Source of the DNA: Dactylorhiza incarnata
Lineage: Eukaryota > Streptophyta > Magnoliopsida > Asparagales > Orchidaceae
DNA length: 64,000 nucleotides
NCBI GenBank assembly: GCA_033032865.1
Contig: JAWHQI010000612.1
Span: forward strand, 185,001 to 249,000
Reading direction: 5' to 3'
In this document: piece after piece, positions 1-10,923 of the stretch
Numbering within the stretch: position 1 is the stretch's first letter
Layout: the number at the start of each line of letters is the position of its first letter
Made by a program: the position numbers and the translations under genes
The notes under the pieces: generated by a model
The model's database searches: none
The model's input: only the letters and a program-made list of their open reading frames with translations
What the model was told of the DNA's origin: nothing

Positions 1-1246
1 GATGTAGAAGTAGATGTGGTTGGGGAATGTTGACGGTATTGTTGTTGCATTTTTTTGAATTTTTGAAATTGCAGGAAGCTTTGAAGATCATCTTCCTCAT
101 CCGTAGGTGCGAGGTGGAGCGGTGATTTGGGAGGTGGAGTTCGTGGTAGCAGGATAGTTGGGGATGGAACAGGTGAGGTTGGAAGGACGGGAGTCAAAGT
201 GCTGGTGGTGAGAAAATGTAGGATAACCTTGTCTGAAGCAAGGTCATTATTGAATTTAGGCCACCATTTGACTTTGAAGACGCGTATGAGAGAGAATGGA
301 AAATCGTCTGGATGAATTTTGGTAATGGCGAAGCTCCAGCAAAAGATCCAAGGGATTTTGAAGGAGCGGTGGAATTGGAGGGATTTTTTGAATGTGGGGC
401 TGGTGTACTTGGCGCACCAAGTCTGGTAGCTATGAGTGAGCGACAGTGGTAGGATTTGGGGAGAGGCACCATACTTTCTCCACCAGTCATAGAACCAGGT
501 GGGTAGAGTAGTCGGGCAAGTATTGTGGAATACCATGAACCATGAATGAGTGAATGGTCGAAAAAGGAATGTGTGAAACCAAGCAAGTTGGTAGTCGTGG
601 TAGTTGTATGCAGGTGGGTTGAATGAGACTGAAAATGTGTGTGGAGTCCATGAATTGGACCATGAGATGAGTCAATGACGTTTTGGATGACACATTTAGA
701 AAATGCGATCTGGGAAGGGTTGGTTTTGTCATTGGTATGAGTGATGGTGGCGGAATGGGTGTCGATGAGGATGAGTTCATAGAAGCGTTGGGTTTTGAGT
801 GGGTCATCGAGCCAAAATGAGTTTGGGGGAAATGTTTTACTGACGTGTTTTTGGAGTGCGTCATAAGGTGGTGTTTGAGTAAAGTGGGTCAGATGAATAT
901 GCTCGGTGGTAGGGTGGGATATGTAAGCGGGATCTGATTGGGCGTAATTTGTGGTGAGTGGGATGGGCGTAGTTGGTAGTGCTTTGGTATGAGTAATGAC
1001 ATCTGAGTATGTCAATGGGGTGAATTTATTTTGAGTTGGAACCGGAGGAAGTGTTTTGAGTGCATAATCTTGTGGTCTTTGAGTCTTCTGCGGAGTGGAC
1101 TGTGGTGACTTTCTCATTGCCTTGTAAGAATTCACGAATGAGGAAATCAGGAAGAGAGTTGTCAGAGCCTTTGACATATTAAATATCAAAATCAAAAACA
1201 GATAAAAGCGCTTGCCATCGGGCAAAAATTTGTTTAGAAACCAGAT
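1..1246 (-). pseudogene. Endogenous pararetrovirus copy A, ORF2 (3' end off window)
   Basis: This is the same protein as the intact ORF2 copies at 17535-18791 and 25270-26526. The start corresponds to the ATG at 1177, overlapping the end of ORF1. The protein has a conserved Trp/Tyr-rich core (FYELILIDTHS, FDHSLIHGSWY region) and a Pro/Ser/Thr-rich tail. Near position 665 one G present in the other copies is missing, so the frame shifts and the core continues in another frame. The C-terminus and stop lie beyond the left edge of the window. Such second ORFs occur in florendovirus-like Caulimoviridae; the function is unknown to me. Similarity to the other copies is read directly from the sequence; the family name is inference. 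Confidence 0.8.
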
Positions 1247-4069
1247 AATATCGGTGTGTTTGGAAGTCCATGGAAGTGGATTCTTTTGGAGGCGTTGGTA
1301 TAATGGAGCACAGAGTTGGCGTAGATTGGGAACGAAATCGGAAATATAGTTGAGACAACCAAGGAATCGTTGAAGTTGTGTTTTATCTTTAATGATATCA
1401 GAAAATTTAGATGTGAATTCAAGACTATGTTGAATAGGAATTATGGTATTTCTGTGAATATGATGTCCGAGAAAACGGATTTGGGTTTGAAATAATTTCA
1501 TTTTTGGGAAAGAAATGACTAAGCCATTCTTTTTTATAATATATAAAAAAGGTTTTGAGATGTTTAGTATGTTGGTCGATTGAATCGGAAAAGATAAGAA
1601 CATCATCAATATACACAATAGAAAAGGTTGAATAAGGGTTAAGGATATCATTCATAATATGTTGGAATTCAGAAGGAGCATTTTTTAAACCGAAGGGCAT
1701 AACGTTCCATTCGTAGTGTCCAAAAGGGACTGTGAAAGCTGTTTTGTATCGATCTTTGGGATCGATTTGAATCTGCCAAAAACCAAATTTCATGTCGAAT
1801 TTTGAAAAGATTTTTACATTACTAAGTCGTTTGAGTAAATCACGTTTGTTAGGAATAGGGTAGCGAATCCATTGCAATACTTTGTTTAGTGGTTTATAAT
1901 TAATGACGAGGCATGGAGTTCCACGTTCGATTTTTGCATTTTTCATGACATAAAATGCAGCACAACTCCAAGGGGAGTGGGAAGGTCGAATTAAATTTTT
2001 GTCTAATAGGGTTTGGATTTCGGTTTTACAAACTTCGAGGAGTTCGTGATTCATTTGGATCGGTCGTGCTTTAGTTGGAATATTTCGTTCGGAAAAGTCT
2101 GTTTCATATGGAAGTTGTATAATATGTTTTTTGCGGTCCCAGAAAGCATTGGGCAATTCCGCACAAACTTCTGTTTTGAATGATTCTTCTAACTGGTGAA
2201 TTTGCGATTTGGTGGTTGGTGAGTGTAATTGATTATCAATGTGGGCATGGGATAGATCATCTTGTAAATAAAGAAGTTTGCTTTGCTTCTGTTGGATAAG
2301 ATTAATATGTTGAAAAATCGAATGTTGTTGTAAAAGATTAAGTTGTTTTTGTCGAACAGGATGGATAAATTTAAAAAGGACAGTTTGTCCCATAATGTTA
2401 GTACTAATACCGTTGGTGGAAACTTGGAAAGGATAAATTTGTGTGAGAAAAGGAGTGTCAAGGATTATGTCAGTGTTTAAATTATTAATGATAATAAATT
2501 GATGTTTAAAGCAAAATGGTCCGTTACAAATTGAAGCTTGGGTGAGTTTGCCATTAATTTGTATAGGTGAATTGTTTGCAGCAATTAAAACTTCATTTGT
2601 ATGTTCACAGTATTTGGTTGGTATAAGACCGTCACGGATGCAGCTCTGGTCTGCACCGCTGTCCATCTTGGCAATGAATGTCTGTGTAAAATTATGAACA
2701 GATATGGTAATGTGTATTAACCATTTTTGGAATTGGATGCAGTCTATGGTGGAAAGAAAAGAGGCATCTGTGGGTGGGGTGTGAGAAATAGAGATTGGAG
2801 GAAGAAGGGGTGTAGGAGGTTGAGGTTCGGTTGGTAGTGGGGAGAGTAAGCTTTGGAGTAACGAAGATTGTGTTTCATGAGCAAGATGTTTAACATCGAG
2901 TGCATGAATTTGGGTTTTAAGTAGTTGGATTTCTTTATTAAGGTGGTGAATTACAGTGTGTAAGTCTTTAACGGCAGGTGTTTTTTGAGTGGAAATACTA
3001 AAATGTTCGATTAAAGAAATTTTATTGTCTTGTATAACTAGGGTTTGTAATTTTTCAAAAAGTTGTTTTTGTTGTATGGGGTCAGGTATTTGTTGAATCA
3101 TTTCAAAGATGAAGTCCTTGGTATCAGTTGGAATTGTTCTGATCATGTTAACTTGCTTTTTGCAAAGGCAAGTGGAGGGCTGAACAGACGAGCTGGAGGA
3201 GTTATAAGAATTTTGGTCGTTGTCGGAGATGTGAAGGATTTGAAATTTATCTTTTAATTTGATCTTGACGTTATCGCTAACATCAGAGAGGTCATCAATG
3301 ATTTCATTGATGCGTCCTTTGTTGCGGCATTTTGCAGCAATATGGCCTTTTTGGCCACATTTGAAGCATGTGATGGAAGTAGAGTGATGAGGACGTTTGG
3401 TGTGGCGAGGATATGGTTTAGACATGGGAGATTCTTTGGGATAGGAAAAAGGTCGTCGTTTAGAATAAAATTTATTAGATCGAGTGAGATTTTTGTGAGA
3501 TTTGCGTTGTGCAATAGAAGGAGCAGATAGACCGATGATGCCAAAAGCGTCACAGAAAGAGCCGAGTTCTCGGCGTTTACTGCCATATTTTGCCTGGAAT
3601 TTGAGTTCTTGGCATGCAGCTAAGGCTTCACTTTTTACATAGGCGAATAATTGGCCATAAGTCATTTGATTAAAATCAATGTGGTCAGTACCCATTTCCT
3701 TTTGAAGATTGAGCATGATCCTTTGGGAAAAAAGAGAAGGTAATCCTGTAACGAAATTTTCCTTCCAGAATGGAGCATTGGAATCAGGTCGTTTAAGTAC
3801 TTGGGTGAGGAAAACATCCTTGTACCAACGGAAGTCAGAGAGAGTTGGACATCGGATATTAGTAAGGAAGAATTTGGAGGAAGTTAATTCTTCCCGAGGA
3901 TTGCCAATGAAATGCATTGCAATAGTGATAATGAGATAATCACAGGCGTCAGATTCGGTTTTGATGACGCCGTGTTCATCTTTAGTATCTATAGTATGTT
4001 GTAAAATGTTATGTTTATCTTCAAGGGTGAGAGAATTATCCCACCAATATTTGAGTTGGCCAGTAAAGC
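1244..4069 (-). pseudogene. Endogenous pararetrovirus copy A, ORF1 fragment (coat, protease, RT)
   Basis: A viral polyprotein remnant. In order it shows coat protein sequence (NIRCPTLSDFRWYKD), a CCHC knuckle (CFKCGQKGHIAAKC), a protease active site (MDSGADQSCI), and RT with YIDDVLIFS. An extra A in an A-run near 1546 shifts the RT frame just after the catalytic motif. Nearly all of RNase H (about 330 bp compared with 18861-19189) is deleted, with a 3-base GAT microhomology at the junction at 1244-1246. The movement-protein half is absent: at 4069 the sequence switches abruptly to copy B on the other strand. One residue next to the RT core reads MKFGFWQI where the other copies have MKSGFWQI. 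This is a dead copy. Confidence 0.9.
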
Positions 4070-7000
4070 CATTTGAGATCGCATATCATAAATATTCTTG
4101 GTTTGACGATTTCAATAAAACAAAAATCGTAAAAAAAAATCACGAATGGTTCTTTGAATACTATCTCAATAAAGAAATACACCAAATCAATCTCTTAGAG
4201 GATCAATTTAAAGAATGGATAACTAATCGAGGAGTTAAGGTCACTTCACTTTATCCACCGTCAGAAAGCTTACGTTTTGGAAACCCTACTGAAACTAGTG
4301 AGGCCTCCGCTTTCTTCCGTAAATTACAAACAGAAGATCAAATATTAAAAGAACTACAAAAAATTATTGTTCAAAATAATTACGCCAATCTTGTAATTGG
4401 TATAATGGGTCAACAACTTATTCGCATCGAAACAGCTGTTACAAATTTAGCTGAAAAATTAAATGCTATGAAACCACCGGTCGTAGCATCATCTTCAGCC
4501 CCACTCTACAAAAATTTAGCCATTAAACCTCCCACTAAGGTTCCAGGCTACAAAATTACAACACCAAATGCCATTACAAAAGCTGATTTAAAAGATCTAA
4601 TTGATCAATTCAAAAAAACCAATATCAATATGCTCTCTCGAGCACGACAACGACTAGGTTTAACACCATGTACCCAGACCGAACAACCTGACCAGATTGA
4701 TTCTGCTACCAATTTCGATTCCAATTCACACGAGACTTCTTCTGAAGAATCTCTTGATCCAGTTCAAATCGAACAGGCTTTTCTTGATCCACCTACAACC
4801 CAAATCAATGCTGTTAAATATGAAGAACCAAATCTGTTGAAATATTATTATAAACGACCCACGCCAGTCGACATCCTCTACGAGGAAAATGATTCCATCG
4901 TACAGAACAACTACAGCAGTGGTTCCATTTATGAATGGAATATCGATGGTTTGTCGGATAAACAAATCCACGATCAAATGCATCGCATGATGATGTATGC
5001 CAATGTTGCCCATGCCAGTGGTAATTCTGACAAACAGATTACTACCTTTATTACCAACGGTTTTACTGGTATTCTTCGCGGTTGGTGGGATAATTACCTC
5101 ACCCCAGAGAAGAAAGCTGAAATACTTTCAGCAACCAAGCGTGAGCCCACGGGCAATGAGCGATCGGATGCCCTCTACACATTGATTCTCACAATTATTC
5201 AACATTTCACTGGCGGAGTAACTGATCAAGGCGAAAATACACGCACACTACTTCAAAATCTACGTTGCCCCACTCTTACCCATTTTCGTTGGTACAAAGA
5301 TACCTTCCTTAATCGGGTTTTCTTTCTAGATGACCCTGAGCAAGCCCATTGGAAATCTAAATTTATCGATGGATTGCCGAATCTGTTTGCCGAACGTGTC
5401 CGTCAAACTTTACGAAGGCAAAATCACGGGACAATTCCCTACGATCAATACACTTATGGTGCTTTAATAAACACCTGTATTCACGAAGGTCTTGGACTCT
5501 GCAATGATCTTAAATTAAAACATCAATTAAAATCCCAGTGCCTTACCGAGCGTAAACAATTGGGAGAATTTTGCCGTCAATTTGCGGTAAATATTCCAAA
5601 AATACCAAACGAAAATAAAATCGGTAAAATCAACAAATATTCAAAGGAATATAAACATTATAGAAAAAAGAAAAAGAAAAGATATGATCACGAAAAGGTC
5701 GACACCGAAACACGACATCGAAAACAATATTCTAAAAAACGAAAAAGTTCTGATGAAAATATCAAATGTTATAGATGTGGCAAAATAGGCCATTACGCTA
5801 ATCGGTGCTTTACCAAGAAAAAATTAGACGAAATACAAGATGAAGGGTTAAAACAAACCCTATATAAAATCTTACTTAACTCTGATACTGAAGAAATATC
5901 TTCAGGACCAGCCTCAGATAACTCTGAAACTGATAATGATTGTGGCAGTAATTGTGATTTCCCTTCATGTTCCAAAACGGAACGTGATTACTATAAAGCC
6001 ATTATCACAATGAATGGTTTATCAGTCAATGTCTTGACAACCAATGATAGAAAAGAGCTTATGCAAAGCTTAATGCAAGCACCAATTGATGCCTCACTTC
6101 GAGCTAAGTTAGCAGAATGCCTTACTGAGAATCCAGTACCAGGACTCTTACACACTTCGCAAACACCAACAAGACGCGAAGAATCTTACAATATGAGTGA
6201 AATTCTGCGACGATATAAATCGCAAACTAATAAACTAGTAACTATTCAAGATCTCCGGTATGAGATCCATCTCTTAAAAGAGGAAATAAAAACCCTCAAG
6301 CAACAAGATTCCATGACACAATTACGTATAGCGAATCTAGAACAATTAACACAAACATTACTACTATCAGAAGAAGGTAAACCTGAATCCTCAACACAGA
6401 TTTCTGATAGTGAACCTCAAATAGAAGTCCCCAATACCCAACTTACAAAATTAGACTTAATAATTACCCAAAAATGGTATATTAAAATCAATTTACTCAT
6501 CAATAACGAGTATTATCTCCCTGATCTCATAGCCTTAGTCGATAGCGGCGCGGACCTCAATTGCGTAAAAGAAGGAATAGTTCCGATTAAATATTTTGAA
6601 CGCACTACACAAACGCTTAATGCAGCGAATAATCGGGCATTAACCACACCATATAAAATTACAGATGCACATATCTGTAAAGATGACATCGCCATCCCTC
6701 TACACTTAATAGTTGTGAAAGAAATATCTCAACACGTGATACTAGACACTCCTTTCCTAGAAAAATTAATGCCCATCCAAGGCATTACTAAAAATGGGAT
6801 CATCACGATGTACAAAAATAGAAGTTTAACCTTTACTTTTATTATTGATCCACTGATCAAAATCCTCAATCAAATTAAAGAAATTGACCTAAAACCCAAC
6901 CAAATTAATTACCTAAAAGCTGAACTTTCTCAACTACAACTCGGTGAACAGCTTCAATCACCATTAATCAAACAAAAAATTCAACAATTTGAGATCGACA

Positions 7001-7721
7001 TGAAACTGCACAATTGTAGTAATGTCCCAAATGCCTTCTGGAATCGAAAGCAACATCTTGTTTCTTTACCCTATGAAGAAGGATTTAATGAAACGCACAT
7101 TCCGACACGGGCTCGTCCCTGTCAAATGAATCAGCACTATTTAGAAACCTGTAAACAGGAAATCCACGACTTAATAACTAAAGGATTAATTCGACACTCT
7201 TATTCCCCTTGGAGCTGTACCGCCTTTTATGTTAAGAATAATGTCGAACAAGAGCGTGGTGTACCACGATTAGTCATTAATTATAAACCCCTCAATAAGG
7301 TTTTAAAATGGATTAGATATCCGATTCCCAATAAAAGAGATTTGCTCAATCGCACTGTTTCGGCAAAAATCTTTTCTAAATTTGATTTAAAATCTGGATA
7401 TTGGCAAATTCAAATTACTGAATCCGATCGATATAAAACCGCTTTCACAGTACCATTCGGACACTACGAATGGAATGTCATGCCTTTTGGTTTAAAAAAT
7501 GCCCCCTCCGAATTCCAACACATTATGAATGATATCTTTATTCCTTATTCGTAATTTATCTTATCTTATATCGATGATATTTTAATTTTCTCCAATACGG
7601 TAGATGAACATTTTAAACATCTACGTGTCTTTCAACACCTAGTCACCAAAAATGGGCTAGTAGTATCAGCTCCAAAAATGCAGTTATTCCAAACCGAAAT
7701 TTGATTTTTAACTAGGGTTTG
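4070..7721 (+). pseudogene. Endogenous pararetrovirus copy B, ORF1 fragment, divergent lineage
   Basis: Open for about 1160 codons. It begins in the linker after the movement protein and continues through coat protein (NLRCPTLTHFRWYKDTFL), CCHC knuckle (CYRCGKIGHYANRC), aspartic protease (LVDSGADLNC) and RT. A GAA-to-TAA change at about 7552 stops the frame just before the catalytic YIDDILIFS, which is still present at about 7567. The sequence ends at about 7690-7721, where it folds back into the inverted repeat. The domain order matches copies A and 1-3, but protein identity is much lower, so this is a different virus species. Movement protein, RNase H and ORF2 are not seen on this strand. 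Confidence 0.88.
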
Positions 7722-8550
7722 TAATAACTGCATTTTCGGAGCTGATACTACTAGCCCATTTTTGGTGACTAGGTGTTGAAAGACACGTAGATGTTTAAAA
7801 TGTTCATCTACCGTATTGGAGAAAATTAAATTATCATCGATATAAGATAAGATAAATTCCGAATAAGGAATAAAGATATCATTCATAACGTGTTGGAATT
7901 CGGAGGGGGCATTTTTTAAACCAAAAGGCATGACATTCCATTCGTAGTGTCTGAATGGTACTGTGAAAGCGGTTTTATATCGATCGGATTCAGTAATTTG
8001 AATTTGCCAATATCCAGATTTTAAATCAAATTTAAAAAAAAATTTTGCAGAAATAGTGCGATTGAGCAAATCTCTTTTATTGGGAATCAGATATCTAATC
8101 CATTTTAAAACCTTATTGAGGGGTTTATAATTAATGACTAATCGTACACCACGCTCTTGTTCGGCATTATTCATAACATAAAAGGCGGTACAGCTCCAAG
8201 GGGAATAAGAGTGTCGAATTAATCCTTTAGTTATTAAGTCGTGGATTTCCTGTTTACAGGTTTCTAAATAGTGCTGATTCATTTGACAGGGACGAGCCCG
8301 TGTCGGAATGTGCGTTTCATTAAATCCTTCTTCATAGGGTAAAGAAACAAGATGTTGCTTTCGATTCCAGAAGGCATTTGGGACATTACTACAATTGTGC
8401 AGTTTCATGTCGATCTCAAATTGTTGAAATTTTTGTTTGATTAATGGTGATTGAAGCTGTTCAGCGAGTTGTAGTTGAGAAAGTTCAGCTTTTAGGTAAT
8501 TAATTTGGTTGGATTTTAGGTCAATTTCTTTAATTTGATTGAGGATTTTG
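6858..8550. repeat. Inverted repeat (about 830-bp arms) of viral protease-RT linker and RT
   Basis: Left arm 6858-7690 and right arm 7722-8550 are reverse complements, with a 31-bp spacer at 7691-7721. Differences are scattered: a 3-bp deletion removes one codon in the right arm, there are a few substitutions such as YIDDIL versus YIDDNL, and the nonsense codon at 7552 is left-arm only. A transcript across this stretch would fold into a long hairpin, a type of structure known to feed plant Dicer-like siRNA pathways. Transcription itself is not shown by the sequence. Confidence 0.9.
7722..8550 (-). pseudogene. Copy B RT segment, inverted arm
   Basis: This encodes about 258 residues of the copy B linker and RT on the minus strand (FNETHIPTRARPCQMN, then SYIDDNLIFSNT). 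The RT catalytic pair Asp-Asp is kept, but the residue after it is Asn instead of Ile. It is an inverted partial duplicate of 6858-7690, not an independent gene. The arm ends abruptly at 8550 in a region of no similarity to the left arm. Confidence 0.88.
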
Positions 8551-8830
8551 TTCTTTTTCCACCCGTCGATAGTTCAATGGCTGGATCTGAGGCTTCTTCG
8601 GCCGAAATTCCATCAGATCCTGAGGACAATACCAAGAGGCATCTCTCTGAGGACCAGACTGAAATACAGCAGCATCTCTCTGACACCCGTCATCACAACC
8701 CGGGAAAAAGATGAGCGCCAATAGTGGCGGGCCACTACACCTATTATCCTGAAGAATCTTCAGTCTTATCACCAGCAAGGAGTGTCTATATAATCGTGGT
8801 ACACCAGCAAGTATTATCCTGAAGAATATT
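8551..8830 (+). other. Possible viral ORF2 tail and TATA-box region
   Basis: One plus-strand frame from about 8560 to 8712 is open and rich in Ser, Glu, Asp and Gln (for example SEASSAEIPSDPED), the composition expected for the acidic tail of a pararetroviral ORF2. It is followed by a TATATAA at about 8787 inside GTCTATATAATCG. A short repeat (TATTATCCTGAAGAAT) occurs at about 8750 and 8813. This may be the 3' end and promoter of a copy B relative. The call rests on composition and context only. Confidence 0.25.
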
Positions 8831-8939
8831 AAGTATATATATATATGTATATATATATATAAATATATGTATATATATACATATATATATACTTATATAT
8901 ATATATGTATATATATACTTATATATATATATATATATG
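8831..8939. repeat. TA-rich microsatellite (left part)
   Basis: An irregular (TA)n tract with interspersed TATATG, TATACT and TATAAA units. It directly follows viral-like sequence and directly precedes the tandem LTR pair. A similar tract resumes at 11572, so both may be one array split by the LTR block. Confidence 0.9.
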
Positions 8940-8952
8940 TTGGCGCCAAAAA
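8940..8952 (-). other. Primer-binding-site-like sequence next to LTR-a
   Basis: On the minus strand the LTR ends in GGTACCA and is followed by TTTTTGGCGCCAACA. A TTGGCGCC core just after an LTR is typical of primer binding sites in plant gypsy elements. It marks the 5'-to-3' direction as leftward, but no internal domain follows, only the TA microsatellite. Confidence 0.4.
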
Positions 8953-9256
8953 TGGTACCAACTCCACGATCGCTCAAACTGAAGGATGGGGGGTAAGACT
9001 GTTGAGTGGCTGGTTACATTGAGCTGAAGGAAAGGCTATTTTATTGATATAAAGCTTGAGTTACAGCTGAGGTTACAATAGAAAAGTATGAAAGAAACAG
9101 CATAAAACATGAAGAAAAAGGGGCCTGAAGGGAGACGAAGAGGTCTCCGGAAAGAGTGATCGGTGTTCTCGGCGGTCACTCAAAACTGAGACCGCTCTAA
9201 CCACTGGCCGGAACTGGAAGTTCTCCAAAAGTCCCCCAACTGGTACCCCTACCCCT

Positions 9257-9265
9257 CTATTTATA
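9257..9265 (-). promoter_or_regulatory. TATA box of LTR-a
   Basis: TATAAATAG on the minus strand, about 220 bp upstream of the AATAAAA signal. The same box is at 10541-10549 in LTR-b. Confidence 0.5.
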
Positions 9266-9464
9266 GACGCATGGGGCCTGCCCGAACGGGCAGATCTGGA
9301 AGGTAACGGGCTGCCCGGAACTGCTGAGATCGCCTGAGACCGCTGAGATCGTCTGGACCTGCTGAGATCGCCTGAGACCGCTATTGAGACCACTGAGATC
9401 GTCTGGACCTGCTGCACCTGAACAGATCACACAAACAGGAATTTCAGAGGGGAGAACTCACAGG

Positions 9465-10100
9465 GGAGATCGCCCAAGGGGCGATCTCACGGGGGGGGGG
9501 GGGGGGGGGGGGGGGAGATCGCCCAAGGGGCGATCTCCTCCTCGCGGAGGCGAGGTCGCCCAAGGGGGCGACCTCCTCACAGGGGAGATCGCCCAAGGGG
9601 CGATCTCACGGGGGGGGGGGGGGGGGGGGAGATCGCCCAAGGGGCGATCTCCTCCTCGCAGAGGCGAGGTCGCCCAAGGGGGCGACCTCCTCACAGGGGA
9701 GATCGCCCAAGGGGCGATCTCACGGGGGGGGAGATCGCCCAAGGGGCGATCTCCTCCTCGCAGAGGCGAGGTCGCCCAAGGGGGCGACCTCCTCACAGGG
9801 GAGATCGCCCAAGGGGCGATCTCACGGGGGGGAGATCGCCCAAGGGGCGATCTCCTCCTCGCGGAGGCGAGGTCGCCCAAGGGGGCGACCTCCTCACAGG
9901 GGAGATCGCCCAAGGGGCGATCTCACGGGGGGGAGATCGCCCAAGGGGCGATCTCCTCCTCGCGGAGGCGAGGTCGCCCAAGAGGGCGACCTCCTCACAG
10001 GGGAGATCGCCCAAGGGGCGATCTCACAGGGGGGAGATCGCCCAAGAGGCGATCTCCTCCTCGCGGAGGCGAGGTCGCCCAAGGGGGCGACCCTCCGGGG
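9465..10100. repeat. 101-bp palindromic minisatellite in LTR-a, with G-runs
   Basis: About six tandem units of 101 bp (unit starts at 9731, 9832 and 9933 are exactly 101 apart). Each unit holds several palindromes: GATCGCCCAAGGGGCGATC, CCTCGCGGAGGCGAGG and GGTCGCCCAAGGGGGCGACC. Length variation comes mostly from G homopolymers of 6 to about 25 bases between units. Open frames across this array are repeat artefacts. Confidence 0.92.
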
Positions 10101-10236
10101 GAAAAGTCGTGCGGGGCGCGAAGCTCGACCTTTACGAGGAAAGAAAATGCGAGACCACTTGGGCGATGGAGGACCGCCAGGGCTCGGATAGCTAATTTGA
10201 GATGATCACCGATTTCTGGGTAAACATAATCCACGA

Positions 10237-10884
10237 TGGTACCAACTCCACGATCGCTCAAACTGAAGGATGGGGGGTAAGACTGTTGAGTGGCTGGTTA
10301 CATTGAGCTGAAGGAAAGGCTATTTTATTGATATAAAGCTTGAGTTACAGCTGAGGTTACAATAGAAAAGTATGAAAGAAACATCATAAAACATGAAGAA
10401 AAAGGGGCCTGAAGGGAGACGAAGAGGTCTCCGGAAAGAGTGATCGGTGTTCTCGGCGGTCACTCAAAACTGAGACCGCTCTAACCACTGGCCGGAACTG
10501 GAAGTTCTCCAAAAGTCCCCCAACTGGTACACCTACCCCTCTATTTATAGACGCAGGGGCCTGCCCGAACGGGCAGATCTGGAAGGTAACGGGCTGCCCG
10601 GAACTGCTGAGATCGCCTGAGACCGCTATTGAGACCGCTGAGATCGTCTGGACCTGCTGAGATCGCCTGAGACCGCTATTGAGACCACTGAGATCGTCTG
10701 GACCTGCTGCACCTGAACAGATCACACAAACAGGAATTTCAGAGGGGAGACCTCACAGGGGAGATCGCCCAAGGGGTGATCTCACGGGGGGATATCGCCC
10801 AAGGGGCGATCTCCTCCTCGCGGAGGCGAGGTCGCCCAAGGGGGCGACCTCCTCACAGGGGAGATCGCCCAAGGGGCGATCTCA

Positions 10885-10923
<39 letters not shown>

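Larger units (their letters stand above)
8953..10226 (-). mobile_element. LTR-a of an unclassified LTR retrotransposon
   Basis: A 1274-bp unit. On the minus strand it starts TGTTTACCC and ends GGTACCA (TG...CA). It contains a TATAAATAG box at 9257-9265 and an AATAAAA polyadenylation-type signal near 9040, in the U3-R-U5 order of an LTR. The U3 part is an array of 101-bp palindromic repeats with long G-runs. LTR-b (10237-11571) is nearly identical outside the array. No gag or pol is attached, so the family cannot be assigned. Confidence 0.7.

Noticed and set aside
127..315. 62-codon plus-strand frame repeated in every viral copy (17740, 25475, 42309)
   Set aside because: It is antisense to the ORF2 tail and is conserved only because ORF2 is.
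3961..4069. First 36 codons of the long plus-strand frame as part of copy B
   Set aside because: This stretch is antisense coat sequence of copy A; copy B homology starts only at about 4070.
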